64,000 nt of DNA from Choristoneura fumiferana (lineage: Eukaryota > Arthropoda > Insecta > Lepidoptera > Tortricidae), in contig NC_133498.1 of assembly GCF_025370935.1 (NCBI RefSeq), forward strand, positions 6,466,489-6,530,488, given 5' to 3'. The translations under genes were made by a program, and so were the position numbers. The notes under the pieces were generated by a model. The model made no database searches. It worked only from the letters and a program-made list of their open reading frames with translations, and was not told the origin of the DNA. Numbering within the stretch: position 1 is the stretch's first letter; the number at the start of each line of letters is the position of its first letter. Below are positions 29,131-38,994 of this stretch, in pieces.

Positions 29131-29275
29131 ATATATTTGATTTATTTTTTATTTATTTAACAAAGTGTTTTTGGATCATTTTTCGAGCGTTTATTTCATA
29201 TAATTTTCCTGAGCACATTTTTGTTCACATGTTAGAAGATCCTGTTTACAGTTTCCAGGTTATCTAGTAGAAGTA

Positions 29276-29429
29276 CAGTGAAGCGCAAAGATATTGACAC
29301 GGCCAAAGCTACAATAATATGTATACAAGACCATAATGTTAAGTGCATAATGTCGTGTCTTTGTAACTATTATTTTTAACTAGTATATTTTTGTAACTTT
29401 AGCCGTGTCGATATCTTTGCGCTTGACTG
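29276..29429. mobile_element. Tc1/mariner-like MITE
   Basis: CAGTGAAGCGCAAAGATATT faces GATATCTTTGCGCTTGACTG, with TA on both sides (29274-29275, 29430-29431). About 154 bp, non-coding. Confidence 0.85.
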
Positions 29430-29434
29430 TACAA

Positions 29435-29810
29435 GACGTCTAAAAAATAATCGTCAATGTCATCAAATTGTACATCCCATTGAAAAATATATTGAAAAAT
29501 TAATTAAATTAAAAATTTAAAAATTAAGTTTAAGGTTAATTTAATAATTATCGCAGTGCAGTAATGTATAAAATGAGTTTGAGTTTGAAAAACTGTGACC
29601 ACGAAAATCAATCGGAATAAACTCTATTTATCTATTAATGGGAAAAACTGTAAAAATAAATACAGAAATTTGTTTATAGGTAAAAGTTCTTTTTATTTTT
29701 TATTTGAAGAACTTTTTTTTTCATTTTGACGTTTTACATTTTAATTTTATTCTATTTAATTTCTGTTTTATTTAGTTTAGTTTTAGATTTATCTTTAGTT
29801 TATAAGGTAA
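29435..29810. other. AT-rich DNA, no gene seen
   Basis: Highly AT-rich, with TTTTATTT runs and no recognisable element. Confidence 0.4.
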
Positions 29811-30022
29811 CTAGCTTTTGCCCGCGGATTCGCCCGCGTGGAATTTGGTTATCGCGCGCTGTTCCCTCGGGATGCATTTTTCCGGGATAAAAAGTAGCCT
29901 ACGCCACTCTCTGACCCATAAACTATCTTTATGACAAAAATCACGTCGATCCGTTGCTTCGTTTCGACTTGAAAGACGGACAAACATACAACACACACTT
30001 TCGCATTTATAATATTAAGTAT
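29811..30022 (-). mobile_element. Helitron-like element (family 1), complete copy
   Basis: CTAGCTTTTGCCCGCGG at 29811 is the reversed 3' terminus. The body runs through GGATAAAAAGTAGCC to CGCATTTATAATATTAAGTA. The first base of the second duplication block (40369) corresponds to 29952 inside this element. Confidence 0.8.
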
Positions 30023-30060
30023 GAATTGTATAATATTAAATTGAAATAAATTAGTAGTAA

Positions 30061-30281
30061 CTAGTAAGCCGTTACCCGCGACTCCGTCCGCGTAGTTTAT
30101 TTACCGCTATCCCGGGAGAACTACGCAATTTTTCGGGATAAAAACCATCCCATGTCCTTCTCCAGGACTCAAACTATCTATATACCGAATTTCATCTAAA
30201 TCGGTTCAGTGGTTTAGACGTGATGCAGTTACAAACAGACAAACAGACTTACAAACTTTCGCATTTATAATATTAGTGGGA
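30061..30281 (-). mobile_element. Helitron-like element (family 2), complete copy
   Basis: CTAG at 30061 is the reversed 3' end (hairpin part ACCCGCGACTCCGTCCGCGT). The 5' end reads TCCCACTAATATTATAAATG in reverse, ending at 30281. The flanks are A (30060) and T (30282). Length 221 bp. The counterpart in block 2 is 40488-40705. Confidence 0.82.
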
Positions 30282-30642
30282 TGTTTGTAAAATTTGGCAG
30301 TATTTTTTTTGTACTTATTTTAAAGACATTTGCCGCTTTTATCTTGATCGCATTCAAGATGGCTATCCTACGACATTTAAACCATCTTACAGTTACGGTC
30401 CCGCAAATTTTCTAGCCAATAACTCATTAAAAATACCACCAGAACGTTTATCGATCATCACTTCATCACTATCATAATTAAAATCTTTTAATTTTGCCAA
30501 GGTCGCGCATAAATCAGGCGCAAGCGTAAAAAATCATGTTGGCATACTTTATCGCTAAATGATCTTTTTGAGTGGTGCCAGTAATAAGCGAAAGACTGCA
30601 TATAACAATACTCAATACTCAATACTTTATTGCACATTAGTA

Positions 30643-31112
30643 CATTGTGTCTTAAGGGCGGTAAACAAGGAATTACGAACGAGAGTCTATTAGAAGCCCG
30701 AAGTCGAAGACTGAGGGCTTTAATGAGTCGATGTTCGTAATTCTAGTACCGCCCGTGCGACATACAATGTTTTTCATCACATTTGCGAGTAAAATTGTAT
30801 ATTTGTAAAAGAAAAACTAATATTTTTTCAAAAATTGCCGATACCGCTGACTGCGCTCTTGGCAGCGCCAGCTCCGCGCCGCCCCACCCCACGTAGCATG
30901 TGCCCGACCTGCGTGCAGTATCACACTCATTTACTCATTTACCGACCTTGGGCTTCATGACATGAAAATTAGTACGGGCAATGACTCATTTACCGACCAC
31001 GGGTTTCATGGCAAGCACATTAAGGTCGAGGGGTTTATTTGGGGGGTTGCAACCAAGGTAGCCTGCATGTTACGACACTGTTTACGAGCAAGTGTGATGA
31101 AAAATGGTTTTA
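30643..31112. mobile_element. Two overlapping TIR structures
   Basis: CATTGTGTCTTAAGGGCGGT (30643) faces CCGCCCGTGCGACATACAATG (to about 30770), with AATTACGAACG repeated in inverse inside. Then TTTTTCATCACATTTGCGAG (30772) faces CGAGCAAGTGTGATGAAAAA (to about 31108). The block 2 counterpart spans about 41070-41506. Confidence 0.6.
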
Positions 31113-31224
31113 CAGGTGGTGTGACTTAAACTTATCACATTATGTACCCTGTTGGGCGCAGAAATTAAGACTACAATTACAAAATTAATATTTTTTAGTA
31201 TAAATATTACTATTATATTAATTG

Positions 31225-31490
31225 CAGGTGGTAGGACCTTGTGCAAGGTCCGCCCGGATTGCTACCACCATCTTGCTCGCTAATCCTGCTGTGCTTGCAC
31301 TGTTGTGTTTCGGCGTGGAGAGTAATACAGCTGGTGAAATTACTGGCACTTGAGGTATCCCATCTTAGGCTTCTAGGTTGGCAACGCATCTGCAATCCCC
31401 CTGGTATTGCAGGTGTCTGGGCGGTGGTGATCTCTTATCATCAGGAGACCCACTTGCTCGTTTGCCATCCAGTTGAATAAAAAAAAATTA
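31225..31490 (+). repeat. Family B interspersed repeat
   Basis: CAGGTGGTAGGACCTTGTGC to CCATCCAGTTGAATAAAAAA, with an A-rich 3' end as expected of a LINE tail. The counterpart in block 2 is 41623-41890. Confidence 0.78.
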
Positions 31491-31647
31491 CATAGATTAT
31501 TATTTTTATTGCTTATTATTTTATTTTATTACATTGATATATTTGCATTCCATACATACTATAATTTATATTGTTGAACACTGTAATATGATCTTTAATT
31601 AACAGTTGTTAAAAACAGCAGTTGTATAAAAGCTGTTGATGTTTTAA

Positions 31648-31870
31648 CTAGCCGTTACCCGCGACTCCGTCCGTATAGAATTCGGTTTTCACTTTCCCGC
31701 GGGAACTATGCAATTTTTCGGGATGAAAACTGTCCCATGTCCTTCCCCGGGACTCAAACTATCTGTATACCGAATTTCATCTGAATCGGTTCAGCGGTTT
31801 AGACGTGATGAAGTAACAAACAAACAAACAAACAGAATTACAAACTTTTGCATTTATTATATTACTGGGA
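31648..31870 (-). mobile_element. Helitron-like element (family 2)
   Basis: CTAGCCGTTACCCGCGACTC at the reversed 3' end, CTTTCCCGCGGGAACTATG inside, TTGCATTTATTATATTACTG at the other end. The counterpart in block 2 is 42064-42282. Confidence 0.8.
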
Positions 31871-32645
31871 ATTATTGGGATTTTTTGATCGTGTTACATT
31901 AAACACCCGATAAGTATTATTTTTTATTTATCTATCTATCTAATCTGTCTCTCTATCTATCTAATACCTTTAAACGGGGAATTTCGGGAATCTCGGAAAC
32001 GGATGCAACGATTTCGATTAAATTAACGATATTAAACAATTAACAAAGATTTTAACAACTTGTAACAGTTGACCCGGAATAGACAATAATTTACGACCTG
32101 ATAATTTGTGTCCTTATGGAAAATTACACGAGGGTATGAAATACACGTACTTTATTTTTGTACAGTTTGGGTCGACAAATACTCGGTCTTATTTAACTGT
32201 ACAAAAATAAAGGTTAGTAAACCGCTTTTGATTTTTTCCATTCAATATTGGGCCACACATACAAAGTGGTTATTCGAGAGATCTTTCATACATAAACTTA
32301 TTAACGACGTGAACTTTCGTAAGTTACTGGACAACCGTAAATAAAACAGACAGACGCACATACAGTCATAAGCTGGATTAATTTGACTCGGCATTTAAAA
32401 CGGGAAAGTTAAAGAAACCGATCCGATTTTAATGCTCTTGCGCATCAAAGTTATATTTTTAATGCGAAAGTATGTCTGTCCGTTATCTCTTCACGCTTAA
32501 ACCGCTAAACCGATTTAAATGAAATTTGGTATGGAGATAGTTTGATACCCCGGGTAGAAAAGTGTTTATCCCGGAAAATTCCCGCGAGATAGCGTTAAAT
32601 AATTCTTCGCAGACATACCTAGTTGCGAGAAAAAGCTTTATTTTT
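31871..32645. other. No gene seen; small hairpin and a Helitron-like stretch
   Basis: CTTTATTTTTGTACAGTT near 32151 faces AACTGTACAAAAATAAAGG near 32196, an inverted repeat. A third Helitron-like stretch (about 32455-32640, ATGCGAAAGTATGTCTGTCC) lacks a recognisable end. Both are also present in block 2. The 78-codon open frame (32108-32344) is nearly identical in both blocks but has no domain. Confidence 0.5.
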
Positions 32646-32900
32646 GAACCCCAATGCAAAAGAGGGGTGTTATAAGTTTGACCGCTATGTGTGTCTGTGT
32701 GTGTATGTGTGTGTGTGTTTGTCTGTGGCACCGTAGCTCTTGCACGGGTGGACTGATTAGAATGCGTTTTTTTTTATTTGAAATCAGGTTTTCTAGCGAT
32801 GGTTCTTAGACATAATATGTTTCATCAAAATTGGTTTAGCTGTTTTTGACATATTGAACTTTGAAGTCGGGGCTTTTCCAACTTTTTTTTAGTTAGGTTA
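32646..32900 (+). repeat. Family A interspersed repeat
   Basis: CCCCAATGCAAAAGAGGGGT, then GTCTGTGGCACCGTAGCTCT and TTTTTGACATATTGAACTTT. The counterpart in block 2 is 43064-43315. Confidence 0.75.
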
Positions 32901-33038
32901 TATATACATAGTACCTATACATTTCTTTATGCGTAAGAGGGGGGCAAATAAGCATGAGGTGACCCCAATGAGAAGCAATCACCGCCGCGCATGAACTCCG
33001 CAACACACAACCTACCCGTACTTACCTCGTCGGTATCT

Positions 33039-33240
33039 GTATGACTGTCATACTGGTATTGGTACCGTGGTACAGTCAACGTCATAAATAAGTGATCACT
33101 TTTGTACCTTGTCACCTTAACGTCATGCTTGAAAGAAAAGCCACACAAAATCATGTAACGACTGAAAGCGACAAGGTACAAAAGTAAAATACTTATTTAT
33201 GTATGACATTAACTTACCAATACTAGTGCGACAGTCATAC
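33039..33240. mobile_element. TIR element with ~75-bp arms
   Basis: GTATGACTGTCATACTGGTA at the left faces TACTAGTGCGACAGTCATAC at the right. The arms continue to TTTTGTACCTTGTC / GACAAGGTACAAAA. The counterpart in block 2 is 43441-43641. Confidence 0.8.
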
Positions 33241-33289
33241 ATATACATGTAAACATATAGATAGGAAGCATTCTTATGAAAAATGTAAT

Positions 33290-33907
33290 CAAAGTCAAAG
33301 TCAAAAATATCTTTATTCAATTTAGGCTATAACCAGCACTTATGAATGTCAAAAAAAATCTACCACCGGTCGGAAAAACCTCTGCTGAGAAGAATCCGGC
33401 AAGAACTCAACGAGGTATATATATTTTTTTTAAAACAGATTTACAATATTATTAAATGATATACATCACAAGTATTTAACACAACTTTATTTTTAACACA
33501 GTAGGTTCGCTATTTGAAGGGATCGCTAATGCGGATCGGAATTATTTCCAAATATCCCTGTCCATGATATAATCATTAACTTTATAATACGCCTTTGATA
33601 TTTATGTCTTCTTGACAATAATCTGAATTTTGATCCGTTTCATTTATAATATTTTTTGGAATTTTATTATAAAAACGTATGCAATTTCCAGAAAAGACTT
33701 TTGGTTTTAGCCAGTCTGTAAGATGGAACTTTAAGCTTCCTGTGTTTCTAGTAGCCTTTGGCTTATCGACGTTAGTGGGAAAATCACATATGTTCTTCCT
33801 TACATACATGATTATTTCAAAAACATAAAGCGACGGCAGGGTTAGAATACCTGTTTCCTTAAAAAAAGATCTTTAAGATTCACGCGTCTTCAAATTATAA
33901 ATTGCTC
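33290..33907 (-). mobile_element. Jockey-like LINE 3' end, present only in block 1
   Basis: The insertion is bounded by TAAT (33286-33289 and 33908-33911). Block 2 has the empty site with one TAAT. On the minus strand it encodes the reverse-transcriptase C-terminus MYVRKNICDFPTNVDKPKAT to RFYNKIPKNIINETD, then a short 3' UTR ending in (TTGACT)n. It is 5'-truncated, so it cannot move by itself. The empty site in the other block makes this a recent insertion. Confidence 0.88.
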
Positions 33908-34767
33908 TAATAATAAGTTTTTGTTTAAAAATTAGTAGGTACTAAATTTTGGGAGGCCTATGTCAGCAGTGTGTAGCAGTGGACGTCTTTCGGCTGACAT
34001 GATGATGAAGTTTTTTTTTGCTGACTGTACTCATCCATAGCAACTTACATCTATAAAATTTCAACTAAGTAGGTACTATACAAGTGTACTAAAATTTACT
34101 CGCAGAATTTGAGGCAAACAAACAGATTAAGGTGAAGTTAAATAAAGACCTATAGAAAGTGCATGCAGCGACAAAAATATTTAAAAGTAGGTATTAATAT
34201 TAATAAAAAGAATCAATAAAAAATCCCCAACGTGTCGGATGCTCAAAGCTGTGCACATTTTGATGCGGTTTTCACGGATTAAGTGTTATTAAGGCGAACG
34301 TTAAAATTGCTGTGTAATGTATCGACGAATTTAATGTGTGACTGAGAGTGCGGAGGGTTCCGTGAACATGTTATTTTTATTTGAATTCTATTATAAGATT
34401 TTATAAGATCAAAAATAACATTTCTCTGTCACAGTTTTTACAAAAAAAACGTTTATCGCATTCACTGCGTCCTGACTTCAACAGGTGCCACCGACGCACA
34501 TGTGCGTTCAAAATGTATGAATAATTATGACAGCGGCGGGCACTGACTTGAGCGATGTTCCGAAAACGCATATATGCGTTGGTGGCAGTGGATGCGTTAT
34601 CGCTATCCCACTGAAATTGTAAAAACTATACTTACTATGTCCTTCCCGTGGTTTAAAGTTTTAAACTGTCTGCATACCAAATTCCCTCCAAATCGTTGTA
34701 GCATTTTAAGCGGAATAAGGTAACAGACAGTTACTTTTGTATTTATAACGTCAACAAGGGCGATTAA

Positions 34768-34903
34768 GGGGCTGTCTCACCATCCATTGATTAGTGTTAA
34801 CTGACGGTTAAATGTGATGCCGTCTCGTTTTGTTCGAATAGACGGAGACGGCATCAAATTCAACCGTCAGTTAACACTAATCATTGGATGGTGAAACAGC
34901 CCC
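34768..34903. mobile_element. PIF/Harbinger-like MITE with TAA target duplication
   Basis: GGGGCTGTCTCACCATCCAT faces ATGGATGGTGAAACAGCCCC-type sequence. The arms run through GTTAACTGACGG and nearly meet around TCGTTTTGTTCGAATAGACG. TAA is present on both sides. The block 2 counterpart is 44531-44668. Confidence 0.85.
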
Positions 34904-34947
34904 TAAATGTTTTTCATCATTATATCAACCGTAGGACGTCTAAAGTT

Positions 34948-35689
34948 GGACACAGGACTCCCCCATAGACCTCCAGTTGCTTTGATTGAAAGCGGCCTGC
35001 ATCCGTGAACCCGCGGCTATAACCACAGGCCGGCCGAATTGCCTAACGTTGCTGACGCTCGCCATCGCGGGAAACAATAATGTACAACTCGGAATGTACG
35101 CGCAATAATGTACGACACGATAATCCGAAGCATTATTGCTTCCGATTATCATGCCGTACATTATCATGGTCGCGCATTATCAGGGCGTACAAAATATTGC
35201 GCGCGCTGTAATGTACGTAGTGATAATGTACGACGTGATAATCTGAATCCAACCGATTCGAATGAATAGACATTTTTCGCCGCGGATCGAGCGAGCGCAG
35301 CGAGCGAGATCGATATAGTCGGAGCAGATCCGACCTGGCCGGGTTAGGTCGAAGCGGTAGCCTTGCTCGCCGCTCTCGCCCTTCGTTAGGTTTTTTTTTT
35401 ACTTCAATCACGGAAATCGTAAGGCATGATAATCGGAAGACATAATGCTTCGGATTATCACGTCGTACATTATTGCGCGTACATTATTGGTTCCCTGCTA
35501 GTTCGGTACGGGGTGATAATGCTCGACATGATAATTCGTGCACATAAGCACGGATTATCATACCGTGCATTATGTGAGCGTGCATTAACCAGTCGTACAT
35601 TAACTACACCCGCCATCGCAATCAAATGACAGTACCTATCATGCGGATAGTCACTAACTCTAGTCGAAGAATCATTAACTGACATCTAG
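34948..35689. repeat. Segment present only in block 1
   Basis: Block 2 joins directly across this site (GACTAAAGTTTATTCATAAT). The left part is a reverse LINE tail (CCATAGACCTCCAGTTGC, AAGCGGCCTGCATCC). The rest is the nested palindrome structure at 35076-35606. Clean target duplications were not found, so a deletion in block 2 is equally possible. Confidence 0.75.
35076..35606. repeat. Nested palindrome structure rich in ATAATGTACG / GATAATC
   Basis: The arms at about 35094-35156 and 35422-35484 are inverted copies. Each arm is itself nearly palindromic (GATAATCCGAAGCATTATTG with CTTCCGATTATCATG). Further ATTATC, CATTAT and TACATTAT half-sites continue to 35606. The centre (35255-35415) is different: GC-rich, with GAGCGAGCGCAGCGAGCGAG, then a T run. 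Confidence 0.75.
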
Positions 35690-35703
35690 TATTCATAATT
35701 TAA

Positions 35704-35973
35704 GTGATAAAAGTAATTATTGCTAATGAAAACAGATTGACTAAGCAGATCTATAAGACGAGCGTGAATGGGAACGTTGGGAGAGGAAGGCCTAGACGAA
35801 CGTACCACGATCAAATCGGGGACGTTCTGAAGAAAGGTCGGGTCAGGAGTACTCTAAACCGACGTGCATGGATGAAAAGATTGATGAATGTAGAGGAAGC
35901 GAGAGTTGTATGCCAGAATCGTAGCAAGTGGAAGGATGTAGTCTCTGCCTACCCCGTTGGGAAAGAGGCGTGA
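35704..35973 (+). pseudogene. LINE reverse-transcriptase C-terminus (GRGRPRRTY type)
   Basis: It encodes [20 protein letters not shown], then [39 protein letters not shown] and [16 protein letters not shown] with a stop, followed by a (TATG)n tail. This is the usual end of one group of insect non-LTR reverse transcriptases. The remainder of the protein is absent. The block 2 copy (about 44740-44995) has a 1-base change that breaks the frame near its start. Confidence 0.85.
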
Positions 35974-36001
35974 TTTTATGTATGTATGTATGTATTACAC
36001 A

Positions 36002-36290
36002 TACACAAAGCCCGACATAGCCCGAAGAATTGCGAAACTGAAGTGGCAATGGGCGGGGCACATTGCTCGCAGGACTGATGGCCGATGGGATCAAAAGGTT
36101 CTCGAATGGCGTCCGCGGACCGGGAGACGAGCTGTCGGTAGGCCTCCAACAAGATGGAGCGACGACCTGGTTAAGATCGCGGGATCGCGGTGGATGCGGA
36201 AAGCACAAGACCGGTCTGAGTGGAGAGCCTTGGGGGAGGTCTATGTCCAGCAGTGGACGTCTTTCGGCTGACATGATGATGTATTGCTAA
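36002..36290 (+). pseudogene. LINE C-terminus (RWSDDLVKIAGSRW type)
   Basis: It encodes KPDIARRIAKLKWQWAGHIA, RRTDGRWDQKVLEWRPRTGR, RAVGRPPTRWSDDLVKIAGS, RWMRKAQDRSEWRALGE and VQQWTSFG, then a stop and (GAT)-rich sequence. It is the end of another non-LTR reverse transcriptase with the typical GCAGTGGACGTC tail. The rest is missing. The block 2 copy is 45020-45305. Confidence 0.87.
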
Positions 36291-36798
36291 TAACTTGGAA
36301 AATTAAGCTTTTTGTTTCGATTTGGCAGTTAGACGACTTAGTAAGTTTTCGCTCTATATACGGGGACGATATCCTGAATAGTTTACAGTTAAAAAAAAAC
36401 ATTCATCTATATGAAACAGTTGGGAAATATTTTGGTCGCAAAGCCAGGATCTTCATTATAATATTAATAAGGATATTGTACCAATTGAAGTTATGCTACT
36501 GAACCCTAAGCGTGAAGTAACGCGCAAAAAAAATCGGGGTCAAAATACCTTGAATGCAGAGCTAACACACGTCATAACATATTTTAACACTTAATGTGAT
36601 TATAAAAGGCCCCCCACAGTGGCGAATGTTCGTTCTAAAGTGTTAATTTGATACAATTTTTGTAAATAAACAAGCTTTTTTAATTAAAGACAATATCTTT
36701 GAGAGGGCTCTCTTATTTTAAGAGGACCCCTGCAGTGGAACATATATAGGTTGATATGATGACACGAAAGTAACCAGCGATAGCTGAGCCGAGACTTT
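36291..36798. other. No gene seen; SINE-like tail fragment
   Basis: AT-rich. At about 36703-36765 GAGAGGGCTCTCTTATTTTA, then CCCTGCAGTGGAACATATAT and a GATATGATGAC tail, resembles a degraded SINE 3' end. Confidence 0.45.
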
Positions 36799-37552
36799 TT
36801 GTACCAGTATCTATGTATTTATTATATATTATATATTATTGCTTACTTTAATAGCATTATTTCGTACGGCCTCATTTTATGGGGATCTGCTGCAGACATT
36901 GAGTCAATTTTTATCTTACAAAAGAGAGCAATTAGAGCAATTTATAATTTGAAGACGCGTGAATCTTTAAGATCTTTTTTTAAGGAAACAGGTATCCTAA
37001 CCCTGCCGTCGCTTTATGTTTTTGAAATAATCATGTATGTAAGGAAGAACATATACGATTTTCCCACTAAATCGATAAGCCAAAGGCACAAGGGAGAAGC
37101 ACAGGGAAGCTTAAAGTTCCATCTTACAGACTGGCTAAAACCAAAAAGTCGTTTCTGGGAAATTGCATACGTTTTTATAATAAAATTCCAAAAAATGTTA
37201 CAAATGAAACTTATACAAAACTCAGATCTATTGTCAAGAAGACATTAATATCAAAGGCGTATTATAAAGTTAATGATTATTTGGAAATAATTCCGATCCG
37301 CATTAGCGATCCTTCAAATAGCGAACCTACTGTGTTAAAAATAAAGTTGTGTTAAATACTTGGGATGTATACATATCATTTAATAATATTGTATATCTGT
37401 TTAAAAAAAAATATACCTCGTTGAGTTTCTTGCCGGATTCTTCTCAGCAGAGGTTTTTCCGAACCGGTGGTAGTTTTTTTTTGACATTCATAAGTGCTTG
37501 TTATAGCCTAAATTGAATAAAGATATTTTGACTTTGACTTTGATATTTTGAC
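36799..37552 (+). pseudogene. Jockey-like LINE end: RT C-terminus and 3' UTR
   Basis: It encodes SYGLILWGSAADIESIFILQ, KRAIRAIYNLKTRESLRSFF, KETGILTLPSLYVFEIIMYV and RKNIYDFPT. The frame then shifts relative to the family (the next part, YRLAKTKKSFLGN-like, is out of frame). The 3' UTR ends AATAAAGATATTTTGAC with (TTTGAC)n. The palm and endonuclease domains are missing. The block 2 copy (about 45845-46588) has further frame breaks near 45955. Confidence 0.87.
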
Positions 37553-37800
37553 GATCGGATGACCCAGTGGTTATAGAACCTGACTACGAAGCTTGAGGTC
37601 CCGGGTTCGATTCCCGGCCGGGGCAGATATTTGTATGAATAATACAAATGTTTGTTCTCGGGTCTTGGATGTTTAATATATATTTAAGTATGTATTTATC
37701 TATATAAGTATGTTTATCCGTTGCCTAGTATCCATAACTAGTACAAGCTTTGCTAAGTTTAGAACTAGATCAATTGGTGTCAAGTGTCCCATGATATTTA
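37553..37800 (+). mobile_element. SINE-2, near full length
   Basis: Head GATGACCCAGTGGTTATAGA (A box) and GGGTTCGATTCCCGGCC (B box), body GTTCTCGGGTCTTGGATG, end TCAATTGGTGTCAAGTGTCC. It directly follows the LINE tail. The counterpart in block 2 is 46592-46838. Confidence 0.85.
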
Positions 37801-38204
37801 CTTATGTTGTCTGTATTTTTCTAGACTGTAGTATTATTGCTGTTAGAAAGCCCACACAGCTCTTTGCGTTTGTGCTTTGCATAATTGCGACAAATGATGA
37901 TGATGGTGATAATCGATATAAATTGCTGCCAAGTCAAAGGGATTTGATGGCTGTTTTGACATTGCTTATTAAATGGTTTATAAGTACCTTTACAAGTTCA
38001 TATATGGCACCCAGTGAAACCCTGTCGCAGGGAGCTCCTACTGTCGTTATCAAGATTTTTTGTTATTGCGACGAATGCTGACTGCGATAGGGTTCTACCA
38101 AGTCTCACTCACAAGCTTGTCAAGCTATACTCGAAGTATGGTAATGTGTCGCTTAGAAGTCTAGACAACACAAATCTTTTATCCACTACACACCATTGTG
38201 TAAA
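37801..38204. other. No gene seen
   Basis: Unassigned sequence, conserved with block 2 (about 46839-47239). No recognisable domain in the short open frames. Confidence 0.4.
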
Positions 38205-38428
38205 TCCATACTAATTATTATAAATGCGAAAGGGTGTGTGTGTGTGTTTGTATGTTTGTCCGTCTTTAGGTCGAAACGGAGCGACGGATCGACGTGATTT
38301 TCGGCATTGAAATAGTTTATGGGCCAAAGAGTGACAGGCACTTTTTATGCCAGAAAAATGCACAGTTCCCGAGGGAACAGCGCGCGATAACCGGATTCCG
38401 TGCGGACGAGGCCGCGGGCAAAAGCTAG
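38205..38428 (+). mobile_element. Helitron-like element (family 1), complete copy
   Basis: It starts TCCATACTAATTATTATAAA after A and ends with GCGGACGAGGCCGCGGGCA and AAAGCTAG before T. The counterpart in block 2 is 47240-47459. Confidence 0.82.
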
Positions 38429-38484
38429 TTTTATTGTATTTTATACCAAATTCTATAAGTTCTATACTTAATAGGTATACTTAT

Positions 38485-38625
38485 TATTATAAGGAAGTAA
38501 AGTTTGTGAGGTTGTACGGTAATCCCTGGATCTACTAAACCATTTTAGATGAAATTTGGTATACAGATAGTCCTATCCCGGAAAATTGCATAAGTGGCAT
38601 GGATGGAGTCGCGGGCTACAGCTAG
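38485..38625 (+). mobile_element. Helitron-like 3' portion (different family)
   Basis: GATGAAATTTGGTATACAGA, CCCGGAAAATTGCATAAG and the end GGAGTCGCGGGCTACAGCTAG. The counterpart ends at 47658 in block 2. Confidence 0.6.
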
Positions 38626-38994
38626 TAGTGAATAAATGTAATCTTTCTTCATCTTCTTATTCAACGATCGACTGTACCTGTAATAGTACCTATAATATCA
38701 CAAAGCACTATACGGTGTCAACTGTTGAAAACTGCGTTAGAGCGAGAGCGCGCGAGCGAGATGGCGTGTGAAGGTGTAAAGATGGAACACGAAAGTGACG
38801 CGAGCTTTAGTGATGCGCGTCAATCTATTTGAGTAGGTATCGATATTTTGAAATGTCTGTATTCTGTCACGTGGCCAAGAGACATAAGTGATATACACTT
38901 GCTGAGATTTTTTTTTGCAATGTATAGGTACTAAGTATTTATTTGTAGTTATACATCTATTCAGGCATAGCATCTGCATGGAGAGAGACCTCTC

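Noticed and set aside
32108..32344. 78-codon frame identical in both duplication blocks (also 42524-42760)
   Set aside because: The conservation equals that of the surrounding noncoding DNA of the blocks, and the frame overlaps a short inverted repeat. No domain was recognised.
35970..35998. (TATG)n run as a CRISPR-like or regulatory repeat
   Set aside because: It is the simple microsatellite tail following the LINE stop codon. No spacer-repeat structure exists anywhere in the window.
37553..37625. tRNA gene on the plus strand (GGTTCGATTCCCGG)
   Set aside because: The same head occurs in at least four copies followed by the same SINE-2 body, and the cloverleaf is incomplete. It is a SINE head.
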